Shown: one piece after another, positions 45,701 to 53,245 of the stretch
Position numbering within the stretch: the first letter of the stretch is position 1
Layout of the letters: every line of letters starts with the position of its first letter
Source: Streptococcus parasanguinis
GTDB lineage: Bacteria > Bacillota > Bacilli > Lactobacillales > Streptococcaceae
Direction: 5' to 3'
Assembly: GCA_905188195.1 (NCBI GenBank)
Contig: CAJJKY010000002.1
Span: forward strand, 189,557-253,556
Length of the DNA: 64,000 nt
Made by a program: the position numbers and the translations under genes
The notes under the pieces: generated by a model
What the model was told of the DNA's origin: nothing
What the model saw: the letters and a program-made list of their open reading frames with translations, nothing else
The model's database searches: none

Positions 45701-46978
45701 GTTCAGGAGTCTGTATCTGCCAGTCAATCAGACTCGCTGATTCAAGAGTCAGTTTCCGCCAGTCAATCAGAATCTTCAGTTCAAGCCTCGGTTTCTGCCA
45801 GCCAATCAGAATCCTTGGTTCAGGAATCCGTATCTGCCAGCCAATCAGAATCACTGGTTCAAGAGTCAGTTTCGACAAGTGAATCGGAATTATTGGTTCA
45901 GGAGTCTGTATCTGCCAGTCAATCAGAGTCACAGGTTCAAGCCTCAGTATCTGCTAGCCAATCGGATTCGTTGGTTCAAGCATCTGTATTGACCAGCCAA
46001 TCAGAATCACTAGTTCAAGAGTCGATTTCAGCTAGTCAGTCAGACTCGCTGATTCAATCATCCGTTTCAGCAAGTGGATCAGAATCGCTAATCCAAGAGT
46101 CGATCTCAACTAGTCGATCTGAATCTTTGGTTCAAGAATCCGTTTCTTCAAGCCAATCTGAATCCTTGCTTCAGGAGTCCGCCTCAGCTAGTCAATCAGA
46201 ATCGCTACTCAAAGAGTCGATTTCATCTAGTCAATCAGAGTCGTTGGTTCAAGAGTCCGTTTCGGCTAGCCAATCCGAGTCATTGGTTCAGGAATCTGTA
46301 TCTGCCAGCCAATCAGACTCGTTGGCTCAAGCATCGGTATCGGCAAGCCAATCAGAATCCTTGGTTCAGGAATCCGTTTCAGCGAGTCAATCCGATTCAG
46401 CGAGTCAATCCGATTCACTGGTACAAGAATCAGTTTCTTCAAGTCAATCTGACTCCTTGGTACAAGCATCCGTTTCGGCAAGTGAATCAAATTCATTGGC
46501 TCAAGAATCTATCTCTGCCAGTCAATCAGAGTCGTTGATTAAGGAATCCTTATCGGCCAGCAGGTCCGTTTCTGCAAGCCAATCAGATTCATTAGTTCAA
46601 GCTTCTGCTTCGACAAGCGAATCGGCTTCAACGTCCATGCCAGTATCTGAATTTCCTTTGACGAGTGTTTCAGATTCTATAAGCGCATCATCGACAGAGA
46701 GTCAATCCTTATCGCAGGAAATTTCTAAATGGATCAGTGTGTCTTATGCGTCAAGTTTGTCTGCTGTGACAAGTTCTTCGGAGTCTGTCGTGTCTTCGTT
46801 TGGCACCTCTTACTCAGAATCTCCATCAGACACAAGCTCGCTAACTGCAACGCATTCTTCCGGACCTGCTCTTCCAGAGACAGGTGCCCATCCTTCATCT
46901 AATATTCTTGCTACAGGAGCTTCCATTCTTCTGTCTGGATTAGCCCTTTTAGGAATTCGGAAAAAAGATGGCAAATAA
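39776..46978 (+). CDS. Serine-rich repeat glycoprotein adhesin 3, 13-residue repeat type
   Basis: A 2,400-residue accessory-Sec substrate. Signal FKLIKSGKNWLRAS with cleavage near TAKAED (about residue 91), a short Ser-rich segment, a helical segment (VLEQNTSEAELLQ, about 190-280) closely matching adhesin 1, the shared adhesin module (about 315-750, with YTASNPREFPGY and RYYVLDPSK), then ~1,600 residues of SRR and an LPETG anchor ending RKKDGK. The SRR is built from a 13-residue unit (SVSASQSESLVQE and variants) instead of plain Ser-X alternation, so each unit has a hydrophobic Leu-Val/Ile pair and a charged residue. Spacer segments interrupt it. Codon choice is more mixed than in adhesin 1 (TCG, TCC and TCA all common). 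Confidence 0.92.
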   Translation: MQFKRSKGNFRETDRVVRFKLIKSGKNWLRASTAALGLFRVVRGQVEETIIANVQQDQIESQKHNQAFLKGLITVGTVFGGAVLATTAKAEDATSLAPTVSETKEETLAEVDSVVLAKTSSQPSESSSVSGSTSLSTSESASASISESTSLSLSEVGSTALSTALSESTQALESEAGIEEPTSLEEDTVLEQNTSEAELLQEIAGNYASKMTDNDRRAVVEAVINKVQAEVAASNNLIHTNASAQAYADQRDRLEKAVDEMMTTLTAAGFVGNTNIDGKPAISAQLAPLAEETYLADDVLDMTPNPEDPNGASVEDPTLDTPGYAKDPHLDKDLLRFSPEELKNFLGEPYTNRYTFGIWDFVNKQGESLGYYATMSIDISEIDPEKHKAMDVYFRIVRKSDGAEIFSQTVSPEGYGQDIQLPKEVLIGQAPFGNKVFNSKPTTGNGTFGMLTNFIPEQAFLFRSIYDVMTPENQGQLIRTYPSIKIPSMMGQQSTFYREVDPNGRWFNGEYEPTGKERSLLEYRIYGLEGQHYTASNPREFPGYVQVPAHTVFPNRKSGVFDNSKNGKSRVELLGDAREHFIRSEVVPTSQNGDYILRYYVLDPSKVYNVSNLDVGNEPVFDKYTLVYEKEFKQDSSDALSDLGGTRKVESRNKDYFLNVTPKRVDDRHFELEITGWFSAKETVTYTDENTGKEYTVPKPFTELPKSAFLSNNQTMIVGKDASPQGAEGFSNFKQTIQKMVVSNPLTSVNYYYRKMTSSESASQSQSFSASTSASLVSDSISSSQSVSASESVSLSQASSSASQSESLVQASVSASQSESLVQSSVSASQSDSLIQASVSASQSESLVQSSVSASQSESLVQASVSASQSESLVQESVSASQSDSLVQESISASQSDSLIQASVSASQSESLVKESVSASQSDSLVRESVFASQSESLVQASVSASQSDSLIKESVSASQSESLIKESVSASQSDSLAQASVSASQSESLVKESVSASQSDSLVRESVSASQSESLVQASVSASQSDSLIKESVSASQSDSLIKESVSASQSDSLVQASVSASQSESLVQASVSASQSDSLVQDSVSVSQSELLIQESVSASQSESLIQASVSASQSESLVQSSVSVSQSESLLQESVSTSQSDSLVQESVSSSQSESLVQESISASQSDSQSKAASASKSESEKASKSASLSQSVSLSNLASRSISVSQSQSTSAVGSEEVVSQLISLSQSISMSKKLSESVSLSQSESLLQESVSASQSDSLIQASVSSSQSESLVQASVSASQSDSLVQTSVSASQSESLVQESVSASQSESLIKESVSASQSDSLVQASVSASQSESLIKESVSASQSESLVQESVSASESNSLTQESISASQSESLVQESVSASESNSLAQESISASQSDSLAQSSVSASQSESLVQASVSASQSESLVQASVSESQSESLIQESVSASQSDSLVQESVSASQSESLVKESVSASQSESLVQESVSVSQSQSTSDVESKSQITESMSFSRSDSMSQSESQVSTDLQSTSMSQSESLVQESVSASQSDSLVQESVSASQSDSLVQESVSASQSESLVQESISTSRSESLVQESVSASQSGSLVQASISASQSESLIQASVSASESNSLVRESISASQSDSLVQESVSASQSDSLIQESVSASQSESLVQASVSASQSDSQSKAVSVSKSESEKASKSVLLSQSESLSNLVSKSISVSQSQSTSAVGSEEVVSQLISLSQSISMSKKLSESVSASQSDSLVQESVLASQSDSLVQESVLASQSDSLIQASVSASQSESLVQESVSASESDSLVQESVLASQSESQIQASVSASESDSLVQESVSASESESLVQESVSASQSEPLVQESISVSQSDSLVQASVSASQSESLVQESVSTSQSESLVQESVSASQSQSTSDVGSKSQITESMSSSRSDSMSQSESQVSTDLQSTSLSQSESLVRESVSASESESLVQESVSASQSDSLIQESVSASQSESSVQASVSASQSESLVQESVSASQSESLVQESVSTSESELLVQESVSASQSESQVQASVSASQSDSLVQASVLTSQSESLVQESISASQSDSLIQSSVSASGSESLIQESISTSRSESLVQESVSSSQSESLLQESASASQSESLLKESISSSQSESLVQESVSASQSESLVQESVSASQSDSLAQASVSASQSESLVQESVSASQSDSASQSDSLVQESVSSSQSDSLVQASVSASESNSLAQESISASQSESLIKESLSASRSVSASQSDSLVQASASTSESASTSMPVSEFPLTSVSDSISASSTESQSLSQEISKWISVSYASSLSAVTSSSESVVSSFGTSYSESPSDTSSLTATHSSGPALPETGAHPSSNILATGASILLSGLALLGIRKKDGK
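42043..46620 (+). repeat. SRR region of adhesin 3: 39-base units with two spacer types
   Basis: The unit is 39 bases (13 codons). Spacer A (KSESEKASKS ... VGSEEVVSQLISLSQS) occurs at about 43286-43500 and 44821-45040. Spacer B (STSDVxSKSQITESMS ... QVSTDLQSTS) occurs at about 44261-44390 and 45524-45655. The order A-B-A-B shows that a block of about 1.3-1.5 kb was duplicated as a whole. Confidence 0.88.
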
Positions 46979-46984
46979 AACCTT

Positions 46985-47012
46985 AAAAGACCGGAATGAA
47001 CCGGTCTTTTAT
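46985..47012 (+). terminator. Terminator after SRR adhesin 3
   Basis: AAAAGACCGG and CCGGTCTTTT form a perfect stem around AATGAA. Confidence 0.92.
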
Positions 47013-47043
47013 TGATCTAGAATGTCTAAGAAGTTGGGAAATA

Positions 47044-47052
47044 TGTTATAAT
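47044..47052 (+). promoter_or_regulatory. Extended -10 promoter of gtf3
   Basis: TGT followed by TATAAT (47047-47052) gives an extended -10 element; no clear -35. It starts a leader of about 105 nt to the gtf3 ATG. Confidence 0.6.
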
Positions 47053-47165
47053 GAATGAGGAAGTTTTCGTTGAGGGATATGAAAAAGGTTACTTTGTGAA
47101 AAGCTCTGTTTGCCTTCATATCTTCAGAAAATATGGGATTAAAAAAGAAGAGTCAGAGGAAAGAG

Positions 47166-48170
47166 ATGAAAATCCATTTTACAAATTTATTTGGGCAATC
47201 TTCGAAAAGTGTTGCCCTGATGGCACAAAACGATATTATGAATGTCGTTCGTGAACTTGGGGTTAATGAATTAGGGATCTACTTTTATGATCATAGCAAT
47301 GAACCAGCTAGCGAATTGAACTCGCGAATGGATGGGATTTTAGCAGGCGTTGCTTTTGGGGATATCGTCTTCGTTCAATCTCCTTCTTGGAATGGAATTG
47401 AGTGGGACCGCCGTTTGGTTGATAAGTTAAAACTCCTTCAAACCAAGCTGGTCATGTTTATCCATGATGTTCCACCACTCATGTTTGAGAGCAATTATTA
47501 CCTAATGCCTAACTATATCGACATGTACAATCAGAGTGATCTGGTCGTTGTTCCGTCAGAGCAAATGTACCATCGTCTAGTATCAGAAGGGCTCACAGTG
47601 AAAAAATATGTGGTCCAAAAGTTGTGGGATTTGACCCACAGTTTGGATCTCTATACTCCGCAATTTGAGAAAAAACTGATCTTCTCAGGGAATCCGTCGC
47701 GTTTCCCACATATCATCGATTGGAAATATGAGACACCCCTTCATGTCTATACCGAACCGGTTGAAGGAGTCGATTATTCTAAGGTCCATATAGAAGGCTG
47801 GCGGACTAAGCAAGAGTTGCTTCTCGAGCTTTCCAAGGGTGGTTTTGGGCTTGTCTGGGGAAATTCTGAGAATCCTGAGGATGAGCGGGATTACTACAAA
47901 GAAAATATTTCCTACAAACTATCAACTTATCTATCTGCTGGTCTTCCAGTAGTAGTGCCAGACTATTTGTCAAATGCAGACTATATTCGAGAAAAAGGGC
48001 TGGGCTTTGTAGCTTCCAGTCTTGAAGAAGCCAATCGTTTGGTCCAAAACTGTACAGAAGAAGAGTACGCCCAAATGGTCCGAAAGGCTCAATATACTTC
48101 TTATTTGATCCGCAATGGCTATTTTACAAAGAAATTATTTGTCGATACCATCATGGCTTTAGGAGAATAA
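47166..48170 (+). CDS. gtf3: SRR-glycoprotein glucosyltransferase Gtf3 (Nss/GtfC family)
   Basis: A 334-residue cytosolic glycosyltransferase of the Gtf3/Nss family. In characterised streptococci it adds glucose onto the GlcNAc that GtfA/GtfB place on the SRR serines, the second step of adhesin glycosylation. The family's N-terminal fold begins KIHFTNLFGQSSKSVALMAQND; HDVPPLMF, VPSEQMYHRL, FSGNPSRFPH and the acceptor-side YKENISYKLSTYLSAGLPVVV are visible. The start at 47166 has AGAGGAAAG upstream; a longer frame from 47133 lacks a ribosome binding site. It is the only glycosyltransferase between the adhesins and secY2; no gly or galT homologue is present here. Confidence 0.9.
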   Translation: MKIHFTNLFGQSSKSVALMAQNDIMNVVRELGVNELGIYFYDHSNEPASELNSRMDGILAGVAFGDIVFVQSPSWNGIEWDRRLVDKLKLLQTKLVMFIHDVPPLMFESNYYLMPNYIDMYNQSDLVVVPSEQMYHRLVSEGLTVKKYVVQKLWDLTHSLDLYTPQFEKKLIFSGNPSRFPHIIDWKYETPLHVYTEPVEGVDYSKVHIEGWRTKQELLLELSKGGFGLVWGNSENPEDERDYYKENISYKLSTYLSAGLPVVVPDYLSNADYIREKGLGFVASSLEEANRLVQNCTEEEYAQMVRKAQYTSYLIRNGYFTKKLFVDTIMALGE

Positions 48171-48186
48171 TGTCCAAGTAAACCAG

Positions 48187-48218
48187 ATTCTTCAGATAAA
48201 CATCTGAAGGATTTTTTG
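48187..48218 (+). terminator. Terminator after gtf3
   Basis: ATTCTTCAGAT pairs with ATCTGAAGGAT around AAAC, then six Ts. gtf3 is thus separate from the secY2 operon. Confidence 0.9.
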
Positions 48219-48277
48219 TTGAATACGGTACCAAATGGGGAATTTGAAATATTATCAAATATTAGTGACAAATGAGT

Positions 48278-48305
48278 TTGGAAAAGTCGCAAATTATGGT
48301 AAAAT
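48278..48305 (+). promoter_or_regulatory. Promoter of the secY2-asp operon
   Basis: TTGGAA at 48278-48283, a 16-base spacer, and TAAAAT at 48300-48305 with TGG just upstream (extended -10). It serves a tight operon running to asp5. Confidence 0.65.
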
Positions 48306-48369
48306 AAGTTGAGATAAAATGCTCTAAAGGCACATATTTAAAGGCTGTTTCCCTGGTGGAAGAGTCAAA

Positions 48370-48411
48370 ATGAGTAAGAGAAAGTTTAAAAGAAATGTTA
48401 AAACGATCTGA
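48370..48411 (+). CDS. Possible 13-residue leader peptide overlapping the secY2 start
   Basis: ATG at 48370 is preceded by GGAAGAG and encodes the basic peptide MSKRKFKRNVKTI, stopping at 48411 inside secY2. The secY2 ATG at 48395 has only a distant or weak Shine-Dalgarno of its own, so the small frame may bring ribosomes to it. It may equally be chance. Confidence 0.35.
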   Translation: MSKRKFKRNVKTI

Positions 48412-49612
48412 AGTAGGAAAGAGATTTTGTTGGACGATATTTTTCGTCTTTATTTATGTTTTGGGAAGTAAAATTTCCCTGCCTTTTGTTGACTTATCAA
48501 AGGCCTTGAGACTCAATGAGGGAACGACAACGGGCTTGCAGCTCTCAAGCGCTGTGATGGGGGGAAATCTCCGCGGGATGTCGATCTTTTCGATCGGTCT
48601 ATCCCCATGGATGTCTTCCATGATTTTGTGGCGGATGTTTACCGTTTCAAAACGCTTTAACCTCGAAAAAACCAGCACGGAGATAGTGGAGCGACGAAAG
48701 ATGTACGTGACCTTAGCGCTCGCCATCGTCCAGTCTTTGGCAGTGGCCATGTATCTCCCCTTGAAGACAGGGTTGAATCCCGGACTTGTCATTGCGGTCA
48801 ATACCATGATTATGGTAGCCGGAGCCTTCTTTTTAGTTTGGCTCTCCGATCTAAATGCCGCTTTGGGGCTTGGAAGTTCTGTTGTGATCATGATGGCTGG
48901 GATGGTTATGTACCTGCCCGAAGACGTGATGCAGACCCTTTCAAATGTCAATAATATCCCAGAAATCGCTTATGTTCTGGGCGTGATTTTCATCTTGATT
49001 TTTGTCTATGTGGCAGTCTTGGTGGAATATTCTAAGTACCAGATTCCTGTCAATAAATTAGGGATCCACAACAACTTGAAAAGTTATACTTTTTTGGATA
49101 TCAAGCTCAACCCTGCAGGAGGGATGCCCTTCATGTACGCCATGACCTTGGTGTCCATTCCTCAGTATGCTATGCTCCTGATCTTGTCTATGGATTCCAA
49201 TGCCAAGTGGGCTGCTCGTTTAGCCAAACACTTGGTGATGGGAGATCCGATTTGGATTCTTCTTTACATTCTGATGATCGCCCTTCTCTCTTTTGCTTTC
49301 GCCTTTGTCAATGTGAACGGAGAAGAAATTGCAGATAAGATGATGAAGGCTTCCGAGTATATCGATCATGTCTATCCTGGAGCAGATACACGTCGCTATA
49401 TCAATAAAATTGTGCTACGCTTGACGGTTTTTGGGACCTTGTATCTGATCCTCTTCACGGCGCTTCCTTTTTCTCTCCTGTTATGGGATAAGGATCTCTT
49501 GCGCTTGACCATGATTCCAGGAACCTTCCTCATGTTTGTCGGGATGATTTACAATATCCGAGAAGAAATTCGTGCCCTTCGTGTGAATCAACGTTATACA
49601 AGAATATTCTAG
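48395..49612 (+). CDS. secY2: Accessory Sec translocase channel subunit SecY2
   Basis: A 405-residue polytopic membrane protein with about ten hydrophobic segments, the length typical of SecY2 and slightly shorter than housekeeping SecY. It forms the channel through which glycosylated SRR adhesins leave the cell, driven by SecA2. Typical SecY-like features are the early LPFVD segment and the plug-side MGGNLRGMSIFSIGLSPW. It is the first gene of the operon secY2-asp1-asp2-asp3-secA2-gtfA-gtfB-asp4-asp5. Confidence 0.95.
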   Translation: MLKRSEVGKRFCWTIFFVFIYVLGSKISLPFVDLSKALRLNEGTTTGLQLSSAVMGGNLRGMSIFSIGLSPWMSSMILWRMFTVSKRFNLEKTSTEIVERRKMYVTLALAIVQSLAVAMYLPLKTGLNPGLVIAVNTMIMVAGAFFLVWLSDLNAALGLGSSVVIMMAGMVMYLPEDVMQTLSNVNNIPEIAYVLGVIFILIFVYVAVLVEYSKYQIPVNKLGIHNNLKSYTFLDIKLNPAGGMPFMYAMTLVSIPQYAMLLILSMDSNAKWAARLAKHLVMGDPIWILLYILMIALLSFAFAFVNVNGEEIADKMMKASEYIDHVYPGADTRRYINKIVLRLTVFGTLYLILFTALPFSLLLWDKDLLRLTMIPGTFLMFVGMIYNIREEIRALRVNQRYTRIF

Positions 49613-49620
49613 GAGTAACC

Positions 49621-51210
49621 ATGTATTATTTTGTACCAGCCTGGTATGGAACGGACCGCATCTGGCAGCAAACAGCTACCCCTTGGTACTGGATGCGAGA
49701 GTCCATTGAATTTGACGATACCATTAATCAAGTTCGTATTTTTCAAGAAGCAGAAATGGATCGGATCTTATTGTTACCTCAATATTGTCCACAACTGCGC
49801 TATTTTTTACACCGCCAAGATTTGTTAGAGACAGATGTGCTTTCGATTTTTGATAAGATCCAACAGGTTCCGTCTGATTTGGCTATGCGCCCAGTTCAGC
49901 TTCAGGACATCGAATGGCCGAGTGAGACCACTTTTTCCTATACTCCCTTTTTGGTGATGGCATTTCGTAAGGGCCACCACCTAGCGAAAATTGATATGGG
50001 AGTGGATGGAAACCTTCTCTCTTTGACCCGTTATAAGAATGACGAGATCAGCTACATCGAGTACTTAGATGATCGTGGCTTTATCTCTAGTAGAATCTAC
50101 TACAATGAGGGAAAACCCTATTTCCAAGAGTATCTGAGTTTTGATGGGCAATGGGTTTTGAGAGAGATGTTGATCGAAGAGAACCACTCCGTCATGGTTA
50201 ATGAAGCTTTCTTTCATGCCTTCAAAAAAGAAAGCTATGCCAATATGGGAGACGTTGTCGCTGAAAAAATGAAGGAGCAGCTAGCAACCTTGGTTCCAGG
50301 ACGAGATCAGTTGGTTTTGGCAGCTCATCCAGCAAATTTGGCTTTTTTACAAGATACAGCAAGTAGTGTCAAGAAAGTCTTGTCTTTCTACGGGGATCGC
50401 CAGCCCTTGTCTGCCGAAAACTTTGCCCTCTATTTTGATATGATTGATGCTCAGCTCTTGATTACAGATAGTGAAAAAACCAAAGAAGCGATTGGGGTCT
50501 TTTCTCCTAGCTTGGCTCAGAAGACACACCGGATTACCTCTTTTGACTCCCGCCTCCGTTTGGGATCTAGTCAGGAACGCAAGGAATCAAAGATTTACTT
50601 TTACGTCAATGAAGCTGAGCTTCCAAGTAAGAGCCAGCTCAAGAAGGTTCTGGAGGTCTTGGCGCAACATCCTTTATTTGAAGTTGTTTTTGCATTTTAC
50701 AATGGATCACCGGAGCGTGTTAAGGAATTAGAAGGGCAACTCGAGGAATTGATCGCTAGCGAGCAGGACTTTCATCTGGTTCAATCACCAGCCCAAATGG
50801 AAGGACTTGGGGAAAACCAGATCATCGATGAAGAGTCCGTACAAGACGCACCGGACTACCGTTTTGTAGTTAAGAATTTTTCAAATGAAAATGACATTAT
50901 TCAAGAGTTGGAAAAAACACGCTTGATCGTAGATTTAAGCGAGGAACCCAACCTCTATACGCAGATTGCAGGGATCTCTGCTGGGATTCCACAGGTCAAC
51001 CGCGTCCAGACAGAATATGTCGATCATTTGAAAAATGGCTATGTCTTATCAAAGGGAGACAAGGAATTAGAGAAGGCAATCACGCACTTCTTATTGGAAT
51101 TGAAGCCTTGGAACGAAGCCTTGGTCTACTCGATCGAAAAAATTCAAGAATACACCGGTCAACGCTTGATCGAGAAATGGGAAGGATGGATGAAAGAACG
51201 TCATGGATAA
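49621..51210 (+). CDS. asp1: Accessory Sec protein Asp1
   Basis: A 529-residue cytosolic component that, in S. gordonii and S. parasanguinis, forms a complex with Asp2 and Asp3 and is required for SRR adhesin export. The N-terminus MYYFVPAWY is characteristic, and the fold is glycosyltransferase-like (two Rossmann halves) without obvious catalytic function. GGAGTAACC precedes the ATG, eight bases after secY2. Its 3' end overlaps asp2 by eight bases, indicating coupled translation. Confidence 0.92.
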   Translation: MYYFVPAWYGTDRIWQQTATPWYWMRESIEFDDTINQVRIFQEAEMDRILLLPQYCPQLRYFLHRQDLLETDVLSIFDKIQQVPSDLAMRPVQLQDIEWPSETTFSYTPFLVMAFRKGHHLAKIDMGVDGNLLSLTRYKNDEISYIEYLDDRGFISSRIYYNEGKPYFQEYLSFDGQWVLREMLIEENHSVMVNEAFFHAFKKESYANMGDVVAEKMKEQLATLVPGRDQLVLAAHPANLAFLQDTASSVKKVLSFYGDRQPLSAENFALYFDMIDAQLLITDSEKTKEAIGVFSPSLAQKTHRITSFDSRLRLGSSQERKESKIYFYVNEAELPSKSQLKKVLEVLAQHPLFEVVFAFYNGSPERVKELEGQLEELIASEQDFHLVQSPAQMEGLGENQIIDEESVQDAPDYRFVVKNFSNENDIIQELEKTRLIVDLSEEPNLYTQIAGISAGIPQVNRVQTEYVDHLKNGYVLSKGDKELEKAITHFLLELKPWNEALVYSIEKIQEYTGQRLIEKWEGWMKERHG

Positions 51211-52747
51211 AAAACTACAAATACCCCATATTCTCCAAATTGGATCAAGCAGTTGGCAGGATCAGGTGGAACTTCCTGCTGGACTAGGCTGGCACTTTTT
51301 TCAAGTGACGGATCTTCCTTCTCTCAAAGACTATATGGAAGAAGAGGAAATCTCCAAATTCAAAGCCTTGATTCTGGAAAAGCCAGAAGATTTATTAGCT
51401 TTAGGAGAAGACCTGGCTTATTTCCAGCCGTATACCGTTTTTTATGATCAAAGCCATGAACTAGAGGTGCCTTCTGAAGAATTGGCTCACCTATTAAGGC
51501 TCAAGCAAGCAAAACCCTGGGATTTCTCAAACAAGCATCAATTTCTCTACGTCTTAGAGCGCTTTTTATACGACAATCAATATGGAGATGCCTTTACGGT
51601 TCGTGACCTGCGAGTGAGACCAGATTTTGCGGGCCAGCAAACGGTGTTGGGGCAACATTTTCTTCAGCTAGATGGATCATACGGTGAAGAGTTTACACCG
51701 ATTGCTCAGTGGGTCTACAACTATGTGTACGATGCTAGCCGTCCCATCAATTTTTGGTTGGAATATGAAAAAGATCCAAGCTGTCAGCTGCAATTGCGGA
51801 TTCAATTTTACCGCTTTGGTGCTCTGGGAGAGTGGGTCAAAGATGCAGTTTTTTCAGAAGAAGAGATGGAGCAACCGCTAGAATTGGATGGAGCAGAACC
51901 TTATTACCTAGCCTTTTCGCTGGAAGCAAAAGGAGAGGGGGCGCTTACGATCGGAGCCTTACATAAGCGCTTGTCACATGGTCCTTTAGGAGAGATGACC
52001 GTAGGAGCTAAGACGCTACGGGACCACAAACGCCAAGAAATTTTTGCTTATTTCCATCCTGGCGATATGAAGCCACCTTTAAACATTTACTTTTCTGGGT
52101 ATCGCCCGGCCGAAGGTTTTGAAGGGTTTGGGATGATGCGTGCGATGGGTAGTCCCTTTATTCTCTTTTCTGACCCAAGACTGGAAGGTGGATCCTTCTA
52201 TATGGGCTCAGAAGAATTGGAAAGTCAAATTACTGCCTTTATTGATCAGCACTTGGACTTGCTCGGCTTTGAGCCAAAAGATATGAATTTTTCAGGCTTG
52301 TCCATGGGGACCTTTGGTGCCCTTTACTATGGTGCTCTTTATTCTCCTCATGCGATCTTGGTCGGAAAACCCATTGTCAATCTGGGGGATGTCGCTGCCA
52401 ACCTGAAATTTAAACGCCCAGATGAGTTTGGAACATCCCTAGATATGATGCAGTTGATCATTGGTCAAGTGTCGCAAGAAGGGATCGGTCAGCTCAATCA
52501 ACGCTTCTGGGCCCGGTTTAACCAGGCAGATTTCAAGGATACGATTTTAGCCCTTGCCTATATGAGGGATGATGACTATGACCAGCAGGCTTATCCAGAT
52601 ATTTTAGAGGCCTTGTATGAATTGCCGGTTCGTATTATCAGCACTAGCCGTGCCGGTCGACACAATGATGCGAGTGGTCCGATCATTGAGTGGTTTGTGA
52701 CCCAGTACAAAGAAATCATGGAAAGAGACTTTGGAAGAAACCAATGA
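51203..52747 (+). CDS. asp2: Accessory Sec protein Asp2 (acetyltransferase-like)
   Basis: A 514-residue protein with an alpha/beta-hydrolase-like C-terminal half. GLSMGTFGALYYG places a nucleophile-type Ser at 367, an acidic cluster RDDDYD lies near 455-460, and GRHNDASG places His at 487; this is the same triad arrangement as in S. gordonii Asp2, which O-acetylates GlcNAc on the adhesin and is also needed for export. The Glu of that triad appears as Asp here. It overlaps asp1 by eight bases and asp3 by four. Confidence 0.92.
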   Translation: MDKKLQIPHILQIGSSSWQDQVELPAGLGWHFFQVTDLPSLKDYMEEEEISKFKALILEKPEDLLALGEDLAYFQPYTVFYDQSHELEVPSEELAHLLRLKQAKPWDFSNKHQFLYVLERFLYDNQYGDAFTVRDLRVRPDFAGQQTVLGQHFLQLDGSYGEEFTPIAQWVYNYVYDASRPINFWLEYEKDPSCQLQLRIQFYRFGALGEWVKDAVFSEEEMEQPLELDGAEPYYLAFSLEAKGEGALTIGALHKRLSHGPLGEMTVGAKTLRDHKRQEIFAYFHPGDMKPPLNIYFSGYRPAEGFEGFGMMRAMGSPFILFSDPRLEGGSFYMGSEELESQITAFIDQHLDLLGFEPKDMNFSGLSMGTFGALYYGALYSPHAILVGKPIVNLGDVAANLKFKRPDEFGTSLDMMQLIIGQVSQEGIGQLNQRFWARFNQADFKDTILALAYMRDDDYDQQAYPDILEALYELPVRIISTSRAGRHNDASGPIIEWFVTQYKEIMERDFGRNQ

Positions 52748-53214
52748 TAAAAATAAAAGAAAATGAAAGCAGACGAATCTACTGGGGCGATACTGTTCTA
52801 GCAGATTATCTTTGGGGGTCGACCATTCAGGCGACTGCCCAAGGAAGCGTTCAGTTTCAGAACCCCCTCATGCCATCTGGTCAAGTGCTGAAAACTTGGC
52901 ATTCGCAGACAAATTTTGGCGCAACTCGTCAAATTCCGAGTCTGCCTCTGCTCAAAAGAGAGCAAGATTATGAACTGGTTATCACGATGGAAGCGACTCC
53001 GGCTCATACCGTTATGGTAGAAATCGTCTTCAAAGATCGCTTTGGAGAGGTCGTTGGCCGTCGAGTAACCGCAGAAGGTCGCTTGTCGTTTACCTATCCA
53101 GATCAAGCATACGCCTATGAAGTACGCTTGCTCAGTGCAGGTTTGCAAGAGTTTACCTTCCACTATTTCACGATTCAACCAATATCGTCTGAGGGAGCAG
53201 AAGTTCTCGAATAG
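52744..53214 (+). CDS. asp3: Accessory Sec protein Asp3
   Basis: A 156-residue partner of Asp1/Asp2; in known systems it contacts the SRR substrate and bridges the Asp complex. The beta-rich, carbohydrate-module-like sequence (TWHSQTNFGA, HTVMVEIVFKDRFGEVVG) is typical. The start is the ATG at 52744, which overlaps the asp2 stop in ATGA; a longer frame from 52690 would run inside asp2 and is rejected. Confidence 0.9.
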   Translation: MIKIKENESRRIYWGDTVLADYLWGSTIQATAQGSVQFQNPLMPSGQVLKTWHSQTNFGATRQIPSLPLLKREQDYELVITMEATPAHTVMVEIVFKDRFGEVVGRRVTAEGRLSFTYPDQAYAYEVRLLSAGLQEFTFHYFTIQPISSEGAEVLE

Positions 53215-53245
53215 ACGAACATCACTGCAAAAAAAGAGGATTACA

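Noticed and set aside
42171..46496. A 39-base periodic repeat that could be taken for a CRISPR array
   Set aside because: The period is an exact multiple of three and lies inside one long open frame with codon-level variation; there are no unique spacers and no cas genes.
47051..47254. A 67-codon frame overlapping the gtf3 start
   Set aside because: It begins inside the promoter (-10 overlaps its start) and is out of frame with gtf3; treated as a shadow.
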